This document shows, one piece after another, positions 12,009 to 24,488 of a stretch of DNA of 64,000 bases. Below the pieces are notes generated by a model. The model ran no database searches and was not told the DNA's origin. It saw nothing but the letters and a program-made list of their open reading frames with translations. The translations under genes and the position numbers were made by a program. Source of the stretch: Coptis chinensis (taxonomy: Eukaryota; Streptophyta; Magnoliopsida; Ranunculales; Ranunculaceae); contig CM027377.1 of assembly GCA_015680905.1 (NCBI GenBank), positions 21,600,501 to 21,664,500 of the forward strand, read 5' to 3'. Position 1 is the first letter of the stretch. The number at the start of each line of letters is the position of its first letter.

Positions 12009-12490
12009 TCATGTTCTCAAGTACAGTTTCCCTTGTGCATCCTCCTTTACTATTTTGGATAGTTCATAGTCTACAGGAGGTAGGAAATACAAAATTGAAT
12101 CTTCATGTTCCTTGCTTAGCTTAGAGAAGTAGTCAGCAACTCGATTTGCTTCCCTGAACACATGCTTGAAGTCTACCCATTCAAAATGTACCTTCAAACG
12201 GTCAATAGCAGCCACTATGTTAAGGCAGTACCAAGGCTGCTCCTCTGTACCAGTAATAGCTCCTATTGCTCCCTTCGAGTCTGAGCATACACTAATTCGT
12301 CTCACTCCTATCTGGATTGCTCCCTTCATACCAGCCTCAACTGCCAGCAACTCTTAGGTGATAACCGATCTTTTAGTCGAGCTCCCTATAAATGCTAGTT
12401 TGACGGTACCAAACTCATCTCGAATAACACCACCATAACCATTAGCGTCTTCTGAGACTGACCCATCCGTGTTGACTAGTAAATCCCCTG
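12009..12490 (-). pseudogene. LINE ORF2, RNase H domain
   Basis: It reads NTDGSV (first catalytic Asp), then GYGGVIRDEFG, LLAVEAGMKGA (catalytic Glu), CSDSKGAI (second Asp) and REANRVADYFSK, the RNase H tail of plant LINEs. One in-frame TAA interrupts it just before the LLAVEAG helix (about 12355). The C-terminus ends close to the poly-A tail of the element. Confidence 0.85.
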
Positions 12491-12491
12491 G

Positions 12492-13040
12492 TTACGGCTT
12501 GGACCATTTGCACCATACTGGGGCTCGAGCTGTGTATTGAACTTGGATACCGATCCTGTCCAGTAAGACCTTGGCAGCCACTGTGTCAAGCAATTCAGCC
12601 AACATAATTTGAAGATACGTCTTCATCTCCTTCTTGATCTTTGCACATACCTGCGCCTCTGAGTGACTCTTCTGCTGAAATTTCCTCAAGTTCCTCTCTA
12701 TCCAAATGGCATATATTGTGGCAGAGGTTACTGCTCTAGTAATTTCAGATTCGAGCGAGGCATTACGACAAATCCTAAGGAGGCTATACCACTCGGCAGT
12801 CGATGCTTTCACCTGCGTGTTCAAAGCCAGCCATCCTTTAACACTAGACCAAACCTCTTTTGTATAAGGGCAATCGAAAAAGAGGTGTTTGGAATGCTCC
12901 CTAGAAGCATTGCAGAAGCCGCATATTGAGTGGTGGATAGTTTTCTTCTTAACCAGTCGGTCTTGGGTGGGTAAGCAATTCGAAAATAACTGCCATCCAG
13001 TAAACGAGTGTTTCGGTATAACCAACTTACCCCAAACCAC
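12492..13040 (-). pseudogene. LINE ORF2, zf-RVT zinc-binding region
   Basis: The segment WGKLVIPKHSF…WQLFSNCLPTQDRL is followed by CGFCNASREHSKHLFFDCPY, a C-x2-C…H…C cluster typical of the zf-RVT domain that follows reverse transcriptase in plant L1 elements. The order between RT and RNase H is as expected. The stretch from 13040 to 13580 is degenerate ORF2 sequence. Confidence 0.82.
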
Positions 13041-13580
13041 TCAATGCCATTTAACTCTTGGTCGGAGCTGTTTCAAAGACATGTACACTGATTTGACCGT
13101 AAATCTGCCTGTAGAAGTCGGTGTCCAGATGACTTGGTCCTGCTGTAGCATATGATTTAATTCGGTGCCTTCAATCTTCTTCAAATAAGACTATCCGGTA
13201 GGCTAGAAACAATGTGATTCCACCTACCATCGAAATGAGATCACTAACCAAAGCAAGTTGTGAGGGACCTCAGAAAGTTTGAACGCTTCATCCCAAAATA
13301 AGAGTGGAGTGTCATGGCACCATGGGTCATGCCATACATATGTTTGCTCGCCTCTCGCTATCTGGTGCCTAACAAGCTTCTGAGCAGCTTTGCGGTTCTT
13401 TAGGACATTCCTCCAGACCCATTAACAGTCCGCTGGGATCACCATCGTCCAGAAGTGTTGCTTCCTGACGTGATGTTCAACTGTCCATTTGACCCATAAA
13501 GAGTCCTCATAGCTGGCTATCTTGAACACAAGGCCACAGTAGGTAGCCTTATTCCACATGCTAGGGTCCACAATTCCCAA

Positions 13581-14872
13581 TCATCCCTGTTCTTTATCCA
13601 TTCTAGTGAGGGTGTGACTAGCATGGTGCATCTTCGGTGTCATGTCTGGCCCTACCCATAGGAATCTATTACAAATCTTAGCAATATCTCGCAGAGTTTT
13701 TTTGGGTAAAACAAACGTTCGAGCCCAGTAAACATGAAGAGAGGATAGGACTGATTGAATCAATTGGAGCCTTCCCGCATGAGAGAGCGACTTATTCTTC
13801 CAATTAGAAATCTTCTTGGTGACCATTTCCGTCAGTGGCAGGCATTCTTTAATACCCATTCTTGCTGCAGTGAGAGGCAATCCTAGGTAAGTTACAGGGG
13901 GTTGTACTAGCTGCACTTCCATTATATCCGCCAATTCTTGTGCCTCGTGGTTACTCATGCTTCCAGCAAGGAGGGTGGTTTTCTGTCTACTTAGCTTTAG
14001 GCCAGTGCACTCAGAGAAATCATCAATAGTCTTCTTCTTCACCACCTCTCACTTTTTTCATCCCCTTTACAGAACACCAAGACGTCATCGGCAAAACACA
14101 GATGCGTAGTGTCCAGTTTCTTACATTTAGAGTGGTAAGAAATTTCTTTTGCCATAACACTCTGATTCAGCATTCCACCAAGTACCTCCATGACAAGGAA
14201 AAACAAGTACGGTGATATAGGATGCCCTTGTCTGAGGCCCCTACAGCCAGCAAAGTAACCCTGTGGTGTACCATTAACTATAATAGAATAGTACGATGAG
14301 GAATAGCACATCTTTGTCCACTCAATGAACTTCTCATGGAATCTGAATCTCGCCATTACTTTCTCAATAGTCTGCCAACTGACTGTATCATATGCTTTGG
14401 TAATATCAATCTTGATGGAGCATCTTGTAGTCCCGTGTTCCCGATTATAGCTTCTGATAAGCTCATGAGCCAGCAGGAGGTTGTCTTGTATCGATCTGCC
14501 AGGGATGAATGCCGATTGTTGCATGGAAATGATGTCAGGCATATACGGCTTCATTCTGTTAGTGAGAAGTTTAGATACACACTTATAGATGACATTGCAG
14601 CAGGCAATAGGTCTGAACTCTTCTACTCTTGAAGGAGTTGCACATTTAGGGATGAGGCTGATGTGGGTAGAGTTAACTCCTCTATTAATTGTCTTCAATG
14701 CAAACACAGAAGTAACAGCTTTGACAAACTCCGCCTTCACATGCTGCCAGTTCTTTTTGAAGAAAAATGCATTGAACCCATCAGGCCCTGGGGCCTTATT
14801 ATCTTCCATTTCAAACAAAGCTAGTTTCGTATTTCCGCCCGAAGAAAAATCGAAAGCACCATTAGTTCTCAC
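13581..14872 (-). pseudogene. LINE ORF2, reverse transcriptase domain
   Basis: It contains the non-LTR RT signatures in order: DNKAPGPDGFNAFFFKKNW, ISLIPK, FRPIACCNVIYK, the QSAFIPGRSIQDN block, IDITKAYDTVSW (first catalytic Asp), GLRQGHPISPYLF and CFADDVLVF (catalytic Asp pair). The thumb with GLKLSRQKT and YLGLPL follows. The segment lies in two overlapping frames that meet near 14040, so one frameshift breaks it. It would copy its own RNA at a nicked target (target-primed reverse transcription). The copy is dead. Confidence 0.9.
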
Positions 14873-14968
14873 TCGTGTGTAGTGAGTACCCCTTTGGGAA
14901 GTGGAGATCCTCCAGCTAGCCGATCACAAAAGAACCGGGCAGTTGTCCCAACAACCCTTTGTAGTAGT

Positions 14969-15775
14969 CTACAAATGCTTCGATACTCCCACCGACCCTC
15001 CCTCCTCTAAAACCAAAGTAGTCTCTTGAATAGCCCATATAAGATTCCTACCTTTCCTCTCTTTGAGCGTCTTGTGGAAAAATTCAGTGCATTTATCCCC
15101 GTACTTCATCCAGTCACATTTAGTTCTATGTCGGAGATCCTCCCCTTCCATAATAATAAGCTGACAAAGAGTGGTTCTGGCTTCCTTCTCCCGTATGCTT
15201 AACAGACTATCCATTGGATTGCTTTGTTGAGCTTTCTGGATGCTCTTGAGCTCTTTCCTTGCTGCTTCTGTCTGCTTAGATAAATCTGAATAGTAGAATT
15301 TTGCCCACCCTTTAAGCTTACTCTTCAGCTTCTTCAGTTTTTGGGTGAGGACGTACATGGGGCACCCAAACACTGCTTCATTCCAAATTTTGCCGTAAAC
15401 GTGCCCAAAAATCGGGATCACGAACCCAAAAGTTCTTTGAACCCGAAGGGGGAGACTTACAGAGACATTATTCAATATAGAGATAATAATAGGTGAGTGG
15501 TCAGACGTGCCTGGGGGCAAAAATTCAGCAAAAGAGAATGAAAATGACGAGCTCCAAGAGCTATTTACCAAACACCTATCAATTTTAGACCACTTCCTGT
15601 CAAAGTTAGTCCAAGTGTAGAATCCCCCTGTAGCTTTGATATCATACAGTTCAGCTTGAACTAGGCAGTCTGAAAATGGCCCTGTCTCTCGGGCAAGCAC
15701 CGCCTCCCCTCCAATACGTTCAAAGGAGTACAACACATTGTTAAAGTCCCTGCAACACACCACTCACCCTGAAGT
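14969..15775 (-). pseudogene. LINE ORF2, C-terminal half of AP endonuclease
   Basis: Visible motifs are CCRDFNNVL (the GDFN segment of L1 endonucleases), the FYTWTN segment, KIDRCLVN and the terminal TSDHSPI (catalytic SDH). The N-terminal half with the first catalytic residues is absent because the element is 5'-truncated here. The reading continues into the linker before reverse transcriptase, where a frame change near 14900-14970 separates it from the next segment. Confidence 0.85.
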
Positions 15776-16001
15776 TCAAAGTAGTAGTAATTAAACACTC
15801 TTTCAATCACAAACAACCATAATATTCAGATTAGGTTAAGTAGTATTTTAGAATTCAGTTATTCCTAGATCACAATCCCTATGGGTTCAACCTTGTTCTC
15901 GCACAACTATTACAATAGACCTTGTGTGCTTGCAAGTAGCAATAGTAAAAAAAGAGTTAATTAACCTATTTATTTAGGTTGGTTAAATATCTATCATGAC
16001 T

Positions 16002-17178
16002 CCATATGATTTTGAATTTTGGGAGTTCTAACTTGCTTTATTTTTTTTTGTTTTTGTTTTTGATATTGTCTCCTTTTGATTTTGAACTTTTGGGATATTC
16101 GATTTTTTTTTTACTCATTTGAATTTTTGGAGTTTGGTTTTTGATGGGTATTTCTTTTCTTCTTTCTTTTCTTTTCGAAGCAATTAACTGATATATTTTT
16201 GTACAAGGTTTTCTCTTCTCTTTTTCTGATATCCATCCAATTCTCAACTCATCAACTGGATAAGCTTTTTTTGGGTGTTATAACGGGTCAGGAGTTTATG
16301 GCGAAGAATAAAAAGGCTTTTAGAAATGGCGAAGGCTAAAAAAGAGGTGACTAGAGGAAAAATCTATCTTTTTGGGGTTCTAACGTTTATTTGACTATAT
16401 CGATCCAAAAATGGCCTAAATTCTCTCCTAGGATATGACGTGGTGATCAAGCAAGTGGATATGTGGTCTTTCTATCCAGACATCATTTGTGTCATCACTT
16501 AATAATCATTCATATGAGGCTTTTGGCTAGATTCTCATAGGATATGGAACTTAATTGTTCTAATCTTGGTCTCGGAAACTCACTTCTATATACATACAAA
16601 TGTTGATGCATGTCATTCATGAAAAGATACAGAAACTATTGTACGTATATTAATCTAAGTTCGAAGAACAAATCCTTACTCTATTGCTATAATGAGACTT
16701 TTAGACTATTTATTCATCATAGAAAAAAGAAACAATACTTTTAATACTAAACAGAAAAATCATTTTGGTCTTTTTTGAAAAAAATTTAGAAATGAAGAAA
16801 ATATACTAATATATATATAAGAAAATATTCTACTACTATTATAAGAAATGCGTAGTTTTTACAAAATGTTACTATATCACCCCCTAAATAGAAATATGCT
16901 TTGTCTTCAAAGTATGAAGAGATAAGGAAAGAGATTATCATAGAAACATGAGCAAAAACGGCGATATATTATGTTATTCATGATGAAAATACGCCACCCC
17001 CAAATAAATTTGGGGCGTGGGTTGTTTGATATTGAACGAGAAATACATGGTTTATTATACTAAGGATAATTATTCTACAATGAAAATCTTTTTAGGTTTT
17101 TGTATTTTTGAAAACATATGCAAAATGCAGAAAAAATGGAATTAAAAACGAAATTTTTTGGCTTGATCGTTACTTATA
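16002..17178 (-). other. Element D 3' noncoding region, proximal piece
   Basis: The reverse complement matches element C 3' noncoding sequence, including TTTGGGGGTGGCGTATTTT (reverse complement at about 16986-17004) and ATCCTATGAGAATCTAGCC. Apparent small ORFs here are low-complexity. No gene is seen. Confidence 0.65.
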
Positions 17179-17214
17179 TTTTTACTAACGCTTCTATCCA
17201 TTAGCTCTGGGGTG

Positions 17215-17500
17215 TTACAGCCACTTAGGCAAAAATTACTAACGGATATATCTGTTACTTTAATTAATTTTAGTAATGATTATATCCGTTACTATAAATA
17301 TTTGTAACAGAAAGTTAATTGTTGATTGTCTTTTAAAATTGGTCGTTTGTGACGGATACAAATGTTACAAAAATTTGGCGTGCTTCGGTTACTAACATTT
17401 TAAAGATTTGGTTTGTCACGGAAATATCCGTTAGTAATAGATGTGTGACACACTACTTGTCAGCTTTGGTGTAACGGATATATCCATTACTAAATTTTAG
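17215..17500. repeat. Subterminal repeats of CACTA-like element 1, left side
   Basis: There are repeated copies in both orientations of the palindromic core AACGGATATATCCGTTAC and variants (TAACGGATATATCCATTAC, TTATATCCGTTACTA, GTTTGTCACGGAAATATCCGTTAG). Such arrays are transposase-binding sites in the CACTA superfamily. Related copies lie near the right end at 21296-21360. Confidence 0.65.
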
Positions 17501-19062
17501 TCCAAGAAAAAAAAATTAATTCCCCGGGTCTAATATTTTCCACCCTGCACATATTAGCTCTACCACATCTAACTATTCCATCTCACATAGATATCACACT
17601 CCACAACAACTCAAGCAACAATTGAATAATAAGAAAAACCAACAAACTAAACTTTATTGAAACAAAACCTCCAATCCAAATCACAATTTATATAGAAATA
17701 AAAACTTCGATTCAATGAGCTTTCACAACAACTCAAGTTACAAGTGAATAACAAGAAAAACCATCATATTCAATACTATTCAATACTATAGTACTTAACC
17801 CACAGTCCAAATCCCCTTTTACAAACAAAAATATTGAAATGACTTAACCTGCCGTATGCATCTAAAGTTACATGACAAGAGAACATAGAGTAACAAATGA
17901 CTTAAGTTGTTTTTCTCTCGGCCAAGTATTCACTTGTAATCTAAGGTAGATTCAAATGAATTATTGGCCAAGAGCCCAAGTGCACCGCGTAGGTAATCTA
18001 AGGTAGATGTGCAACATATATAACAATGGTAGCCGCTAGCAAATCTACAGAAAAGCTTCCTCATCTAGCCATTAAGTGATATTATAGATTCCAGCGCGAC
18101 AAATGCAAAAAAGACAAGTACCACATTCACAAGTAGCACCATCGCCTGCACTTCTAAGGTGAGTATACTTATTTTTACAAAAAAAAAATATCACATTAGT
18201 CTCAAACTTTCCAAAAAAATGAAAGTGTTATAGGTCTCAAATAATGATTACATCTAGAGAAACTATAACTAACCATTGGATGAGATTAACAAGGATATAA
18301 TTTACGTATAACATGGAAAAGCCTCATTATCATAGCCTTCAAAAACAATAAGTTCACTAGCAGTAGCAGTGGCCGGTTAGTGCACGTAGTTCTTTGGATC
18401 TGACCTCGTCATCCCAATTCTAGAACTTAATGAAAATGAAGTTATTTTGTGTCGATAACCACATTCAACTGTAGCCAAGAGACATAAGTCTGCAGACACA
18501 AATAACCAACAGCAAACCCATGTCCCCATAAAAAATTTAAAAAAAAAAAAAGGTTAAAAAGAGAACTATAACCATTTATAATACAATTAACACTCCCCCT
18601 GAACAAGCACGACACTCAATTGTTGCTACTAGATCACTATATGGGGTAAGAGAAGAGAAAAAAGATGTCGATTGCAACACAAATTTGCGTCCACTTCTCA
18701 AGCTAGGCGATGAGCTTGACCTAAGATTGTGCAAGTGAGTAGTTGAAGGTGAAACCTGCTTCTGATTTGGAGAGCTTGCTTTCACAACCTTGATGGGAGT
18801 GAGTATCCTTCAGTATGTCAAGGGTGTCATCCTCTTGAATGTCATACCCAATATTAGTCAGACTCTTGACGTAACATGCTCCCACCTAACTGAGGCATTA
18901 GCATAATGGGCGAAGTACACCAACAAAGAGAACCAGACAAGTGAACACTTCCTTGTAAATGGGTGAGCATCTTGATATATAGGTTATCCAAATGCAAGCA
19001 CAAAAGCCGTAGGAGCAACAACAGTAAAAAGGAACACCTAATTTTGGATATCATTAGTTAAT

Positions 19063-19310
19063 CAAGATTATCATCTGGGCTATTAAATCATTGAGTACTC
19101 GCTGAGTAATTGGTGAGTACTCGCTGTTTAGCCGACCCGACTAACAATTTAATCCCTGATCACAATCAGGCTCAAAAACTCCTTGAGTACTCGCCCAATT
19201 AGGCCCAATTAGCCGATTAGTCGAGTAATTGTGTTCACTATTTCAACTATTTCAATGTTAAACATTGAACTCGACATTTCGCCGATTCGACCAACCCTCG
19301 ATTATGTAAA
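19063..19310. repeat. GAGTACTCG-rich MITE-like segment
   Basis: A cluster of GAGTACTCG, GAGTAATTG and CCGATTAGTCGAG words occurs within about 200 bases inside CACTA-like element 1. The word-rich composition resembles hAT-type MITEs such as the ATATCG-rich one at 49961. No clear terminal inverted repeat or 8-bp duplication was found, so the assignment is tentative. Confidence 0.35.
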
Positions 19311-21559
19311 GTTCTACACTTTAATCATATTAATTTTAGTTGATTGAGTGTTTTAATTGCTGCAATGTTCACAACGCTATTCAAGTGCAAGCCTATCACA
19401 ATAGAGCTCTGATTGCTTGGAGTTGCAAGATCCAACTGAGATGATTCCAATATCTCCAAGTTCTCTCAAATTGAAATATGGAAGATGGAAAACAAAAAAA
19501 CAAAATAAATATCATACACCAAAATCCAAAGATACCTACTTTAAGAATCTCTAATGCCCAAATTCTATAACCCAAAAGAAATAGCAATTAGACTGTGTTT
19601 GGTCCAAGGAATCCAAATTCTTGAAAAATAGAGAGTGCCCAAATTCTTGTAATTACATAGAAATGTAATTACAGCAGCAATTAGTGAGGATAAGGTGGAA
19701 CCTAACGACATCATTCGACCTAGTACCTTTCATTTGTCCTTGACCAGACAAGTTTAACTCATCTAAAGTGGAAACTGTAGACAATTTTATTTGCTATTAA
19801 CATCAGGAGAAAACTCCGCTTAAGTTTCTCATGGACCCAACAAATGCAAAAAGAATAGAAAACATCATTACACGCTTTAAGTTTTAGCAAAAGCTAACAC
19901 AGAACATAAATAGGAAACCTACTATTAAGCAAAAATTCTTTATCCAATGGAAACCTCCTCCACCAAATACGTACTATTTTACATTGCATACATGGGGACT
20001 TTAATAGCACTCTTAATTGGATTCATCTCAAATATTATCATCAAATCTCATTCTCAAGTTGTTAATTTTAGTTATTCTCTTGGATTGAACATTTTGACAA
20101 CACTCATCTACGGTTCAGAGTTGCTCAATGATTATTTTAGGCGGGTAGTACTATATATAGCTGCAGATTGTATGACAAACTTGACGCTTCAACATTTAAT
20201 TTCTATAAGATTAGTTATAATACATGTGCCCCAATTAACACTATCATCAACTTCAATAATCACTTTTAGCTACTCAATTTTAACAGAAGATAACAATGTG
20301 AGTATAGTAGCAAAAACAAAAAGCAGGCATAATTTAAGCAAATAAAAGTCGTAGTAGAATAAATTGGTAAAAAGGATAGTACCCACGGTGGATGTGTTAG
20401 CAGTGGTGGCAGAGATTTGCATCTCCTCAGTAGTTGCTGCTGTAATTAGAGCTTTTGCGATGAGAGAAATCAGTTCACGATTGAGAGAAACCAGCGTGAT
20501 GTTGTAGAAAGTATTCTAGAGGTTATGTAACTATATTTTTTGGTTGAAATAGCATTAAGAGAGGATTTTAACTAACGAAAAATTGATGAAAGAATGTGAA
20601 GGCACAAATTGATGTAAGTTCATACTTCTTACTACTCACAACTGGGAACCAACAGTCCAAATGTGAATTTGTTCGTAAATACCTATATTTGACTCAAGAT
20701 TACTGTCAAGCGTTAGTAACCTTGTTGGTTGTCCAGATAATTATAAGGTGTTTAACAAACAAAACAATGAACTTAGCAATGGAAGATATTAGAGTTCTAA
20801 TGGACAAGCAATGGTGATTTTGATGAGCCAACCAAACCCCAAACCAACAAAATATCCCAATGTTGCAGTTCTCACACAAAACGTAACTCCCCCAAATTTG
20901 TTAGCAATGAAATAAACCTAACTTGATCATTTTAAGGAGTACAATTAAAACAAAAAACTTGAAAATTCGCTACTTAGGGTTTGGGGTTGAAGGAGAGAGA
21001 AAACAGATCAAGAGAATGAGAAAGAAAACGTACCTAGTTCACTTCCTTCTTCAACAACGAGGGTTTGATAGAGCAAACGAGGCTTTCATGGAGTCTTGAA
21101 GACTTGAGAGAGATGAGCATCAGAGAGAACTTGTTTTATTTACTTCTAATCTTTTCCGTTAGTTCCATATATACCCTTTTGGTCTTTGTGTTAGATGTTT
21201 TTTATCCATTTTTTATTTGTTTCCTAACGGATCTAATTGTTACCCAACATTAAAACAATACTTTGAAAATAGTTGGAAAAATAAAATGAAAGGTACTAAC
21301 GGATACGAAATAACCTAACAATTATATCCGTTAGACAGGTACTAACAGATATATGTGTTACAAATGAAAATTTTGTTGTGTTACAAAATGACCCGTATGG
21401 TGTAGTGTGTATTACCTTCTACTCATATACCAAATTCCTCGAAAGAAATGAAACAAGCAATAATAATATATATAATTTAACTTATAATACGTCATACACG
21501 TGAAAAGAAACATAAAAATAAATATATCCCATTATACGGACACTAGGGAGACTTCCTAG

Positions 21560-22620
21560 TCAGAATCTGTCCGTGACTCATCTCGGCGTTGAGAAGATCC
21601 TTCTCCTTAATGTCGGGTCCTAGCATGTGTATCTCCACGCGGGAGCGCATCTCGAATGCTCTGCAGTGTTCTAGTGACACTGTGCTGAAAGCGTCGCTAC
21701 TCCTGCTGGAAAGACTGCTGCTCCTCCCTAATTTTCTACTGAGCTACCATGATGGCTTGCTATGTATGCTTGAGATGGTTGACGTGATGAGCCAGAACCA
21801 TCTGGCTTTCATGGAGAAAATGAATTTCTTCCATGGGCTGAGTGAATTGTCTAGTGTCACCTTCAGCAAAGTAGTCTACTTTCTCTGTAGGTTGCGCTTG
21901 CTCGGTTGCTCTGGCGGCAGGGGGATACTAAAACTTCTAGACGCAGTGGGCATAGATAGGACCTTTGGTAGCATCCCTGACCTCTACTAAGGTGTATGTG
22001 GCGTCGAACCCCCAGTGCTGCGTGATCCTTGTGACCAGCACTGGTAGAGGGGTTGTTGATTTATTGGGTTACAGAGTTGCTCGAAGATAAAAGAGATGAT
22101 GCAGAAGCTATTCTTCTGTTCTTGAAGAATCCATAAAATATGAAGCACTACCTTACCTATGTCTGAAGGCTTGACTGAGCCTAGCAGGTTGAAGGTCATC
22201 CCAATCGAGATCTTGTCACCGGTTCCTTCAGCAGAACTCTGAAATCGCTTGATGAGACTTGGGGTTTTTCACCCCTTCGAGAAGAGTCTCAGCCATCATC
22301 ATGTCGATGGTCTTATCATCTGGGGACTGTTCCGTCTGAGCATAGACTTTTAGAGGAATCCCTAGGATAGCACTCACCACCTCCTTGGTGACCTCAAGCA
22401 TCCTTCCATCCTTGACAACCTCGATGTGGTCATCCTCCCCTCTAAGCATGCTGTTGTAAAACAAAAGAGTGAGGGAAGGAGAGTAACCTGAACCTCCCAA
22501 CAAAACCAATGATTCCCACCCTCTTCTCCTAATCTCAGCCTTGAAGGGCCCTTTAAATAGATTGGAATTGAAGATGGGTTCAAAATTTTGCTCCGGCACG
22601 ATTTTAAGAACTCGGGCCAT
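21560..22620 (-). other. Env-position domain zone of element D
   Basis: The N-terminal part (22620-22228) reads KIVPEQNFEP, RRRGWESLVL, LTLLFYN and VKDGRMLEVTKEVVSAILGIPL, the conserved pattern of the plant env-position protein. The middle (about 22199-21987) has HILWILQEQKN, matched by HLLWILQEKKN in element B near 38730. The distal part is charged and ends with SSQRRDESRTDSD. The zone is broken; function is unknown. Region 22621-23227 between it and the accessory zone is noncoding and includes a GGTACC-type leader similar to element A 1345-1750. Confidence 0.65.
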
Positions 22621-23227
22621 TTGGAGTATGAATTGGAAAAATATGGGTTTTTAGATGGAATAGGGATAGAAAATGGAGGGGGCTGCAAAATTTTGGAGTG
22701 GTGGTGTTTTGGGGTGAAGGGGCGATCGTGAGTCGAATAGGGGCGGACGAGCACGCGTTTAAGGTGCGGGTAGGGTTGCAAATTTGGGGAAGAAGATGGA
22801 ATGATATGGGTTTTTGTGTGGGCTAAATATATTTGATGGCACGTGCCTCTCACGTGCTCTTTTAAGGTTTTGAATTTTTGGCCCAAGCCCAAATGAAATC
22901 AGGTAATTCTAATCTTGTTCTCAATTCCTTGCCAACTTCAAGAACCGACCCGCGCTTCGTTACTCGTCCGATCTTGACCTGTGAGGTACCAAAACGATCA
23001 ACATAAAAAAATGCCACGTGACAGTATGGGGTATACTCACATCCAATAGTGGAAAAAGAAATAAATGATGAAAAGAAATGGGAAAAAATGTAAGGAAACT
23101 ATGTAGAAACGAGAGAAAGGAAATTTTAACTAATTTTTTTGGGTTTTGAATAAGTTTGACTGAAATTAAAAAGGTTGGGTCGTTTTAAGTCCGATTCCCA
23201 AGACTTTGAAGTTTTTGAAAACTCGAG

Positions 23228-23545
23228 TCAATCCCAACCAGATGGTTGGATTACTCTTTTAGACTGTGTGTAGTGCACTAGTGGATAACTCATGTAGACT
23301 TTATAAACAGAATTGTTATGAGGTTGAAGACCAGGGTAAGTTGGTGTTTGATAATTCAAGCAACAACCTTCTCTCATAGTGCGTCTCTTACGTGCGTATG
23401 AACTCTTATCCAAACCAATAATGATTTTTGGTATAAGTATCCATATTTTCAGCTGCAGTTCTCTTAGAAGTGCTTGCACATGGTCATTGAAACTTATCCA
23501 TCTAGTCTTGCTAGATGGATGGTTTTTGTTTTTAGAAGACATTTT
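23228..23545 (-). other. Small Cys-containing accessory zone of element D
   Basis: This short zone lies between integrase and the env-position zone. It contains LLRELQLKIW, SSYARKRRTMREGCCLNYQ and TYPGL, which align with PRELQLIIW, STFARRRRAKMMGWCMNCQ and FCPGL in element B (about 37047-37280). The LxREL…W start is faintly F-box-like. The conservation of order and residues between two diverged elements suggests a real accessory protein in this lineage. No known family is recognised. Confidence 0.5.
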
Positions 23546-24488
23546 TGAAAGAAAGGAAATTTTTGAAAGGGAGATCGAGATGGGGAAAAGAAAGAAAGGA
23601 AATTTTTGAAAGAAAGGAAATTTTTGAAATTTTTTGTACTTGTTTGATTCTTTTAACGTCAGATTCTCGAGACAAATAGAGAGGTGGAGGCAAACAGATA
23701 GAATTAAACAGAGAATAGTATCACTTTGGGTTACTCTATTTGTGTAATTCTCATTTGGAGACACCTCGTCTTTTTTTTTTAGTTGATTTTCTCAAGCAAT
23801 TTAAAGATATCTCTAACTATATAGATTTTTTGACAATAAGATAAAAATTATATGTGAGTACGGTATCATTTTGGTTACTCCGGGCGTATAATTTCATTTA
23901 TATATCCTCTAGTTTTGAAAACGATGGTGAGATGCTTTAAGAAACTCGTACTTCAAAAGTTGTGATACTAACTCTAATGTTCTTTTTAGAAAACAAACCA
24001 TGACAGATAATCTTAGGCAACTTTCATGTCGGCTCTGTGGCAAACCCAATCTAGACAGACAGAGCTTCAGCTACACGAGTTAGGGGATTTACTGCGTAAG
24101 ACATGGAAAGTCCTGACCCGGCAAATAGCTCGGTGATATAGGCGACCCTTAATAAGCAAAGTTGAGCTCAAACTGCCCCTAGATTGCGTTGTTCGAGGGG
24201 TTGGTTTGTGTAAAATCCATTGCCCATTTTTGGTTTTGAAATATCACATAACTATTGACATATCAAGAATCTTTCATTAAAAGAACAATGATAACAACTG
24301 TTTTTGAAAAGAAGTATAAAATAAAGAAAGAAAAAATTGTATACTCGCTCTACAGGTTCACACAACTCAAACGACGAGTAAAAAGTGTATTACAAAGAAT
24401 ATGCGAGGTATATGTGGACTAAGGCTCTGGCACTTACAACCACACCTTCCAAATGGAGAGGTCCAGTTACCTTATTGATGTATTCCCT

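Larger units (their letters stand above)
11951..15779 (-). mobile_element. L1-clade LINE, 5'-truncated
   Basis: On the minus strand it holds the end of an endonuclease, a reverse transcriptase, a zf-RVT zinc-binding region and RNase H, then a short A8 tail (T run at 11952-11959). AGTAGTAGTA flanks both sides (11941-11950 and 15780-15789), consistent with a target-site duplication, though the target is a short AGT repeat. Plant L1 elements are normally 6-7 kb, so ORF1 and most of the endonuclease are missing, as expected from incomplete reverse transcription. It lies inside the solo LTR 10754-15996 and is younger than it. Confidence 0.9.
10754..15996 (+). repeat. Solo LTR of another Athila-like family, interrupted by a LINE
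   Basis: It starts TGATAAGCACATAAATGC and ends AATATCTATCA. The 5-bp target duplication TGACT lies at 10749-10753 and 15997-16001. Without the LINE it is about 1.4 kb. A TATA-like CTATATAAACAAAGG near 11230, followed by a pyrimidine-rich region, could be its promoter. It sits inside the 3' noncoding region of element D. Confidence 0.88.
17181..21407. mobile_element. Non-autonomous CACTA-like element 1 (left end approximate)
   Basis: The right end TATGGTGTAGTG (reverse complement CACTACACCATA) is at 21396-21407 and resembles the termini of the CACTA-like element at 47366-50783. Both ends carry subterminal repeats of AACGGATATATCCGTTAC type: 17215-17500, and 21294-21360 with variants. The left terminal CACTA could not be found, so this end is degenerate or deleted. 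It sits in the 3' part of element D. No transposase is recognisable. The interior has gene-like pieces without known identity (for example minus strand 18785-18576, Ser-rich) and a MITE-like stretch at 19063-19310. Confidence 0.6.

Noticed and set aside
19947-20345. Plus-strand 132-codon frame with hydrophobic segments
   Set aside because: AT-rich, no recognised family, no supporting gene structure, and located in the interior of a CACTA-like element; likely chance.
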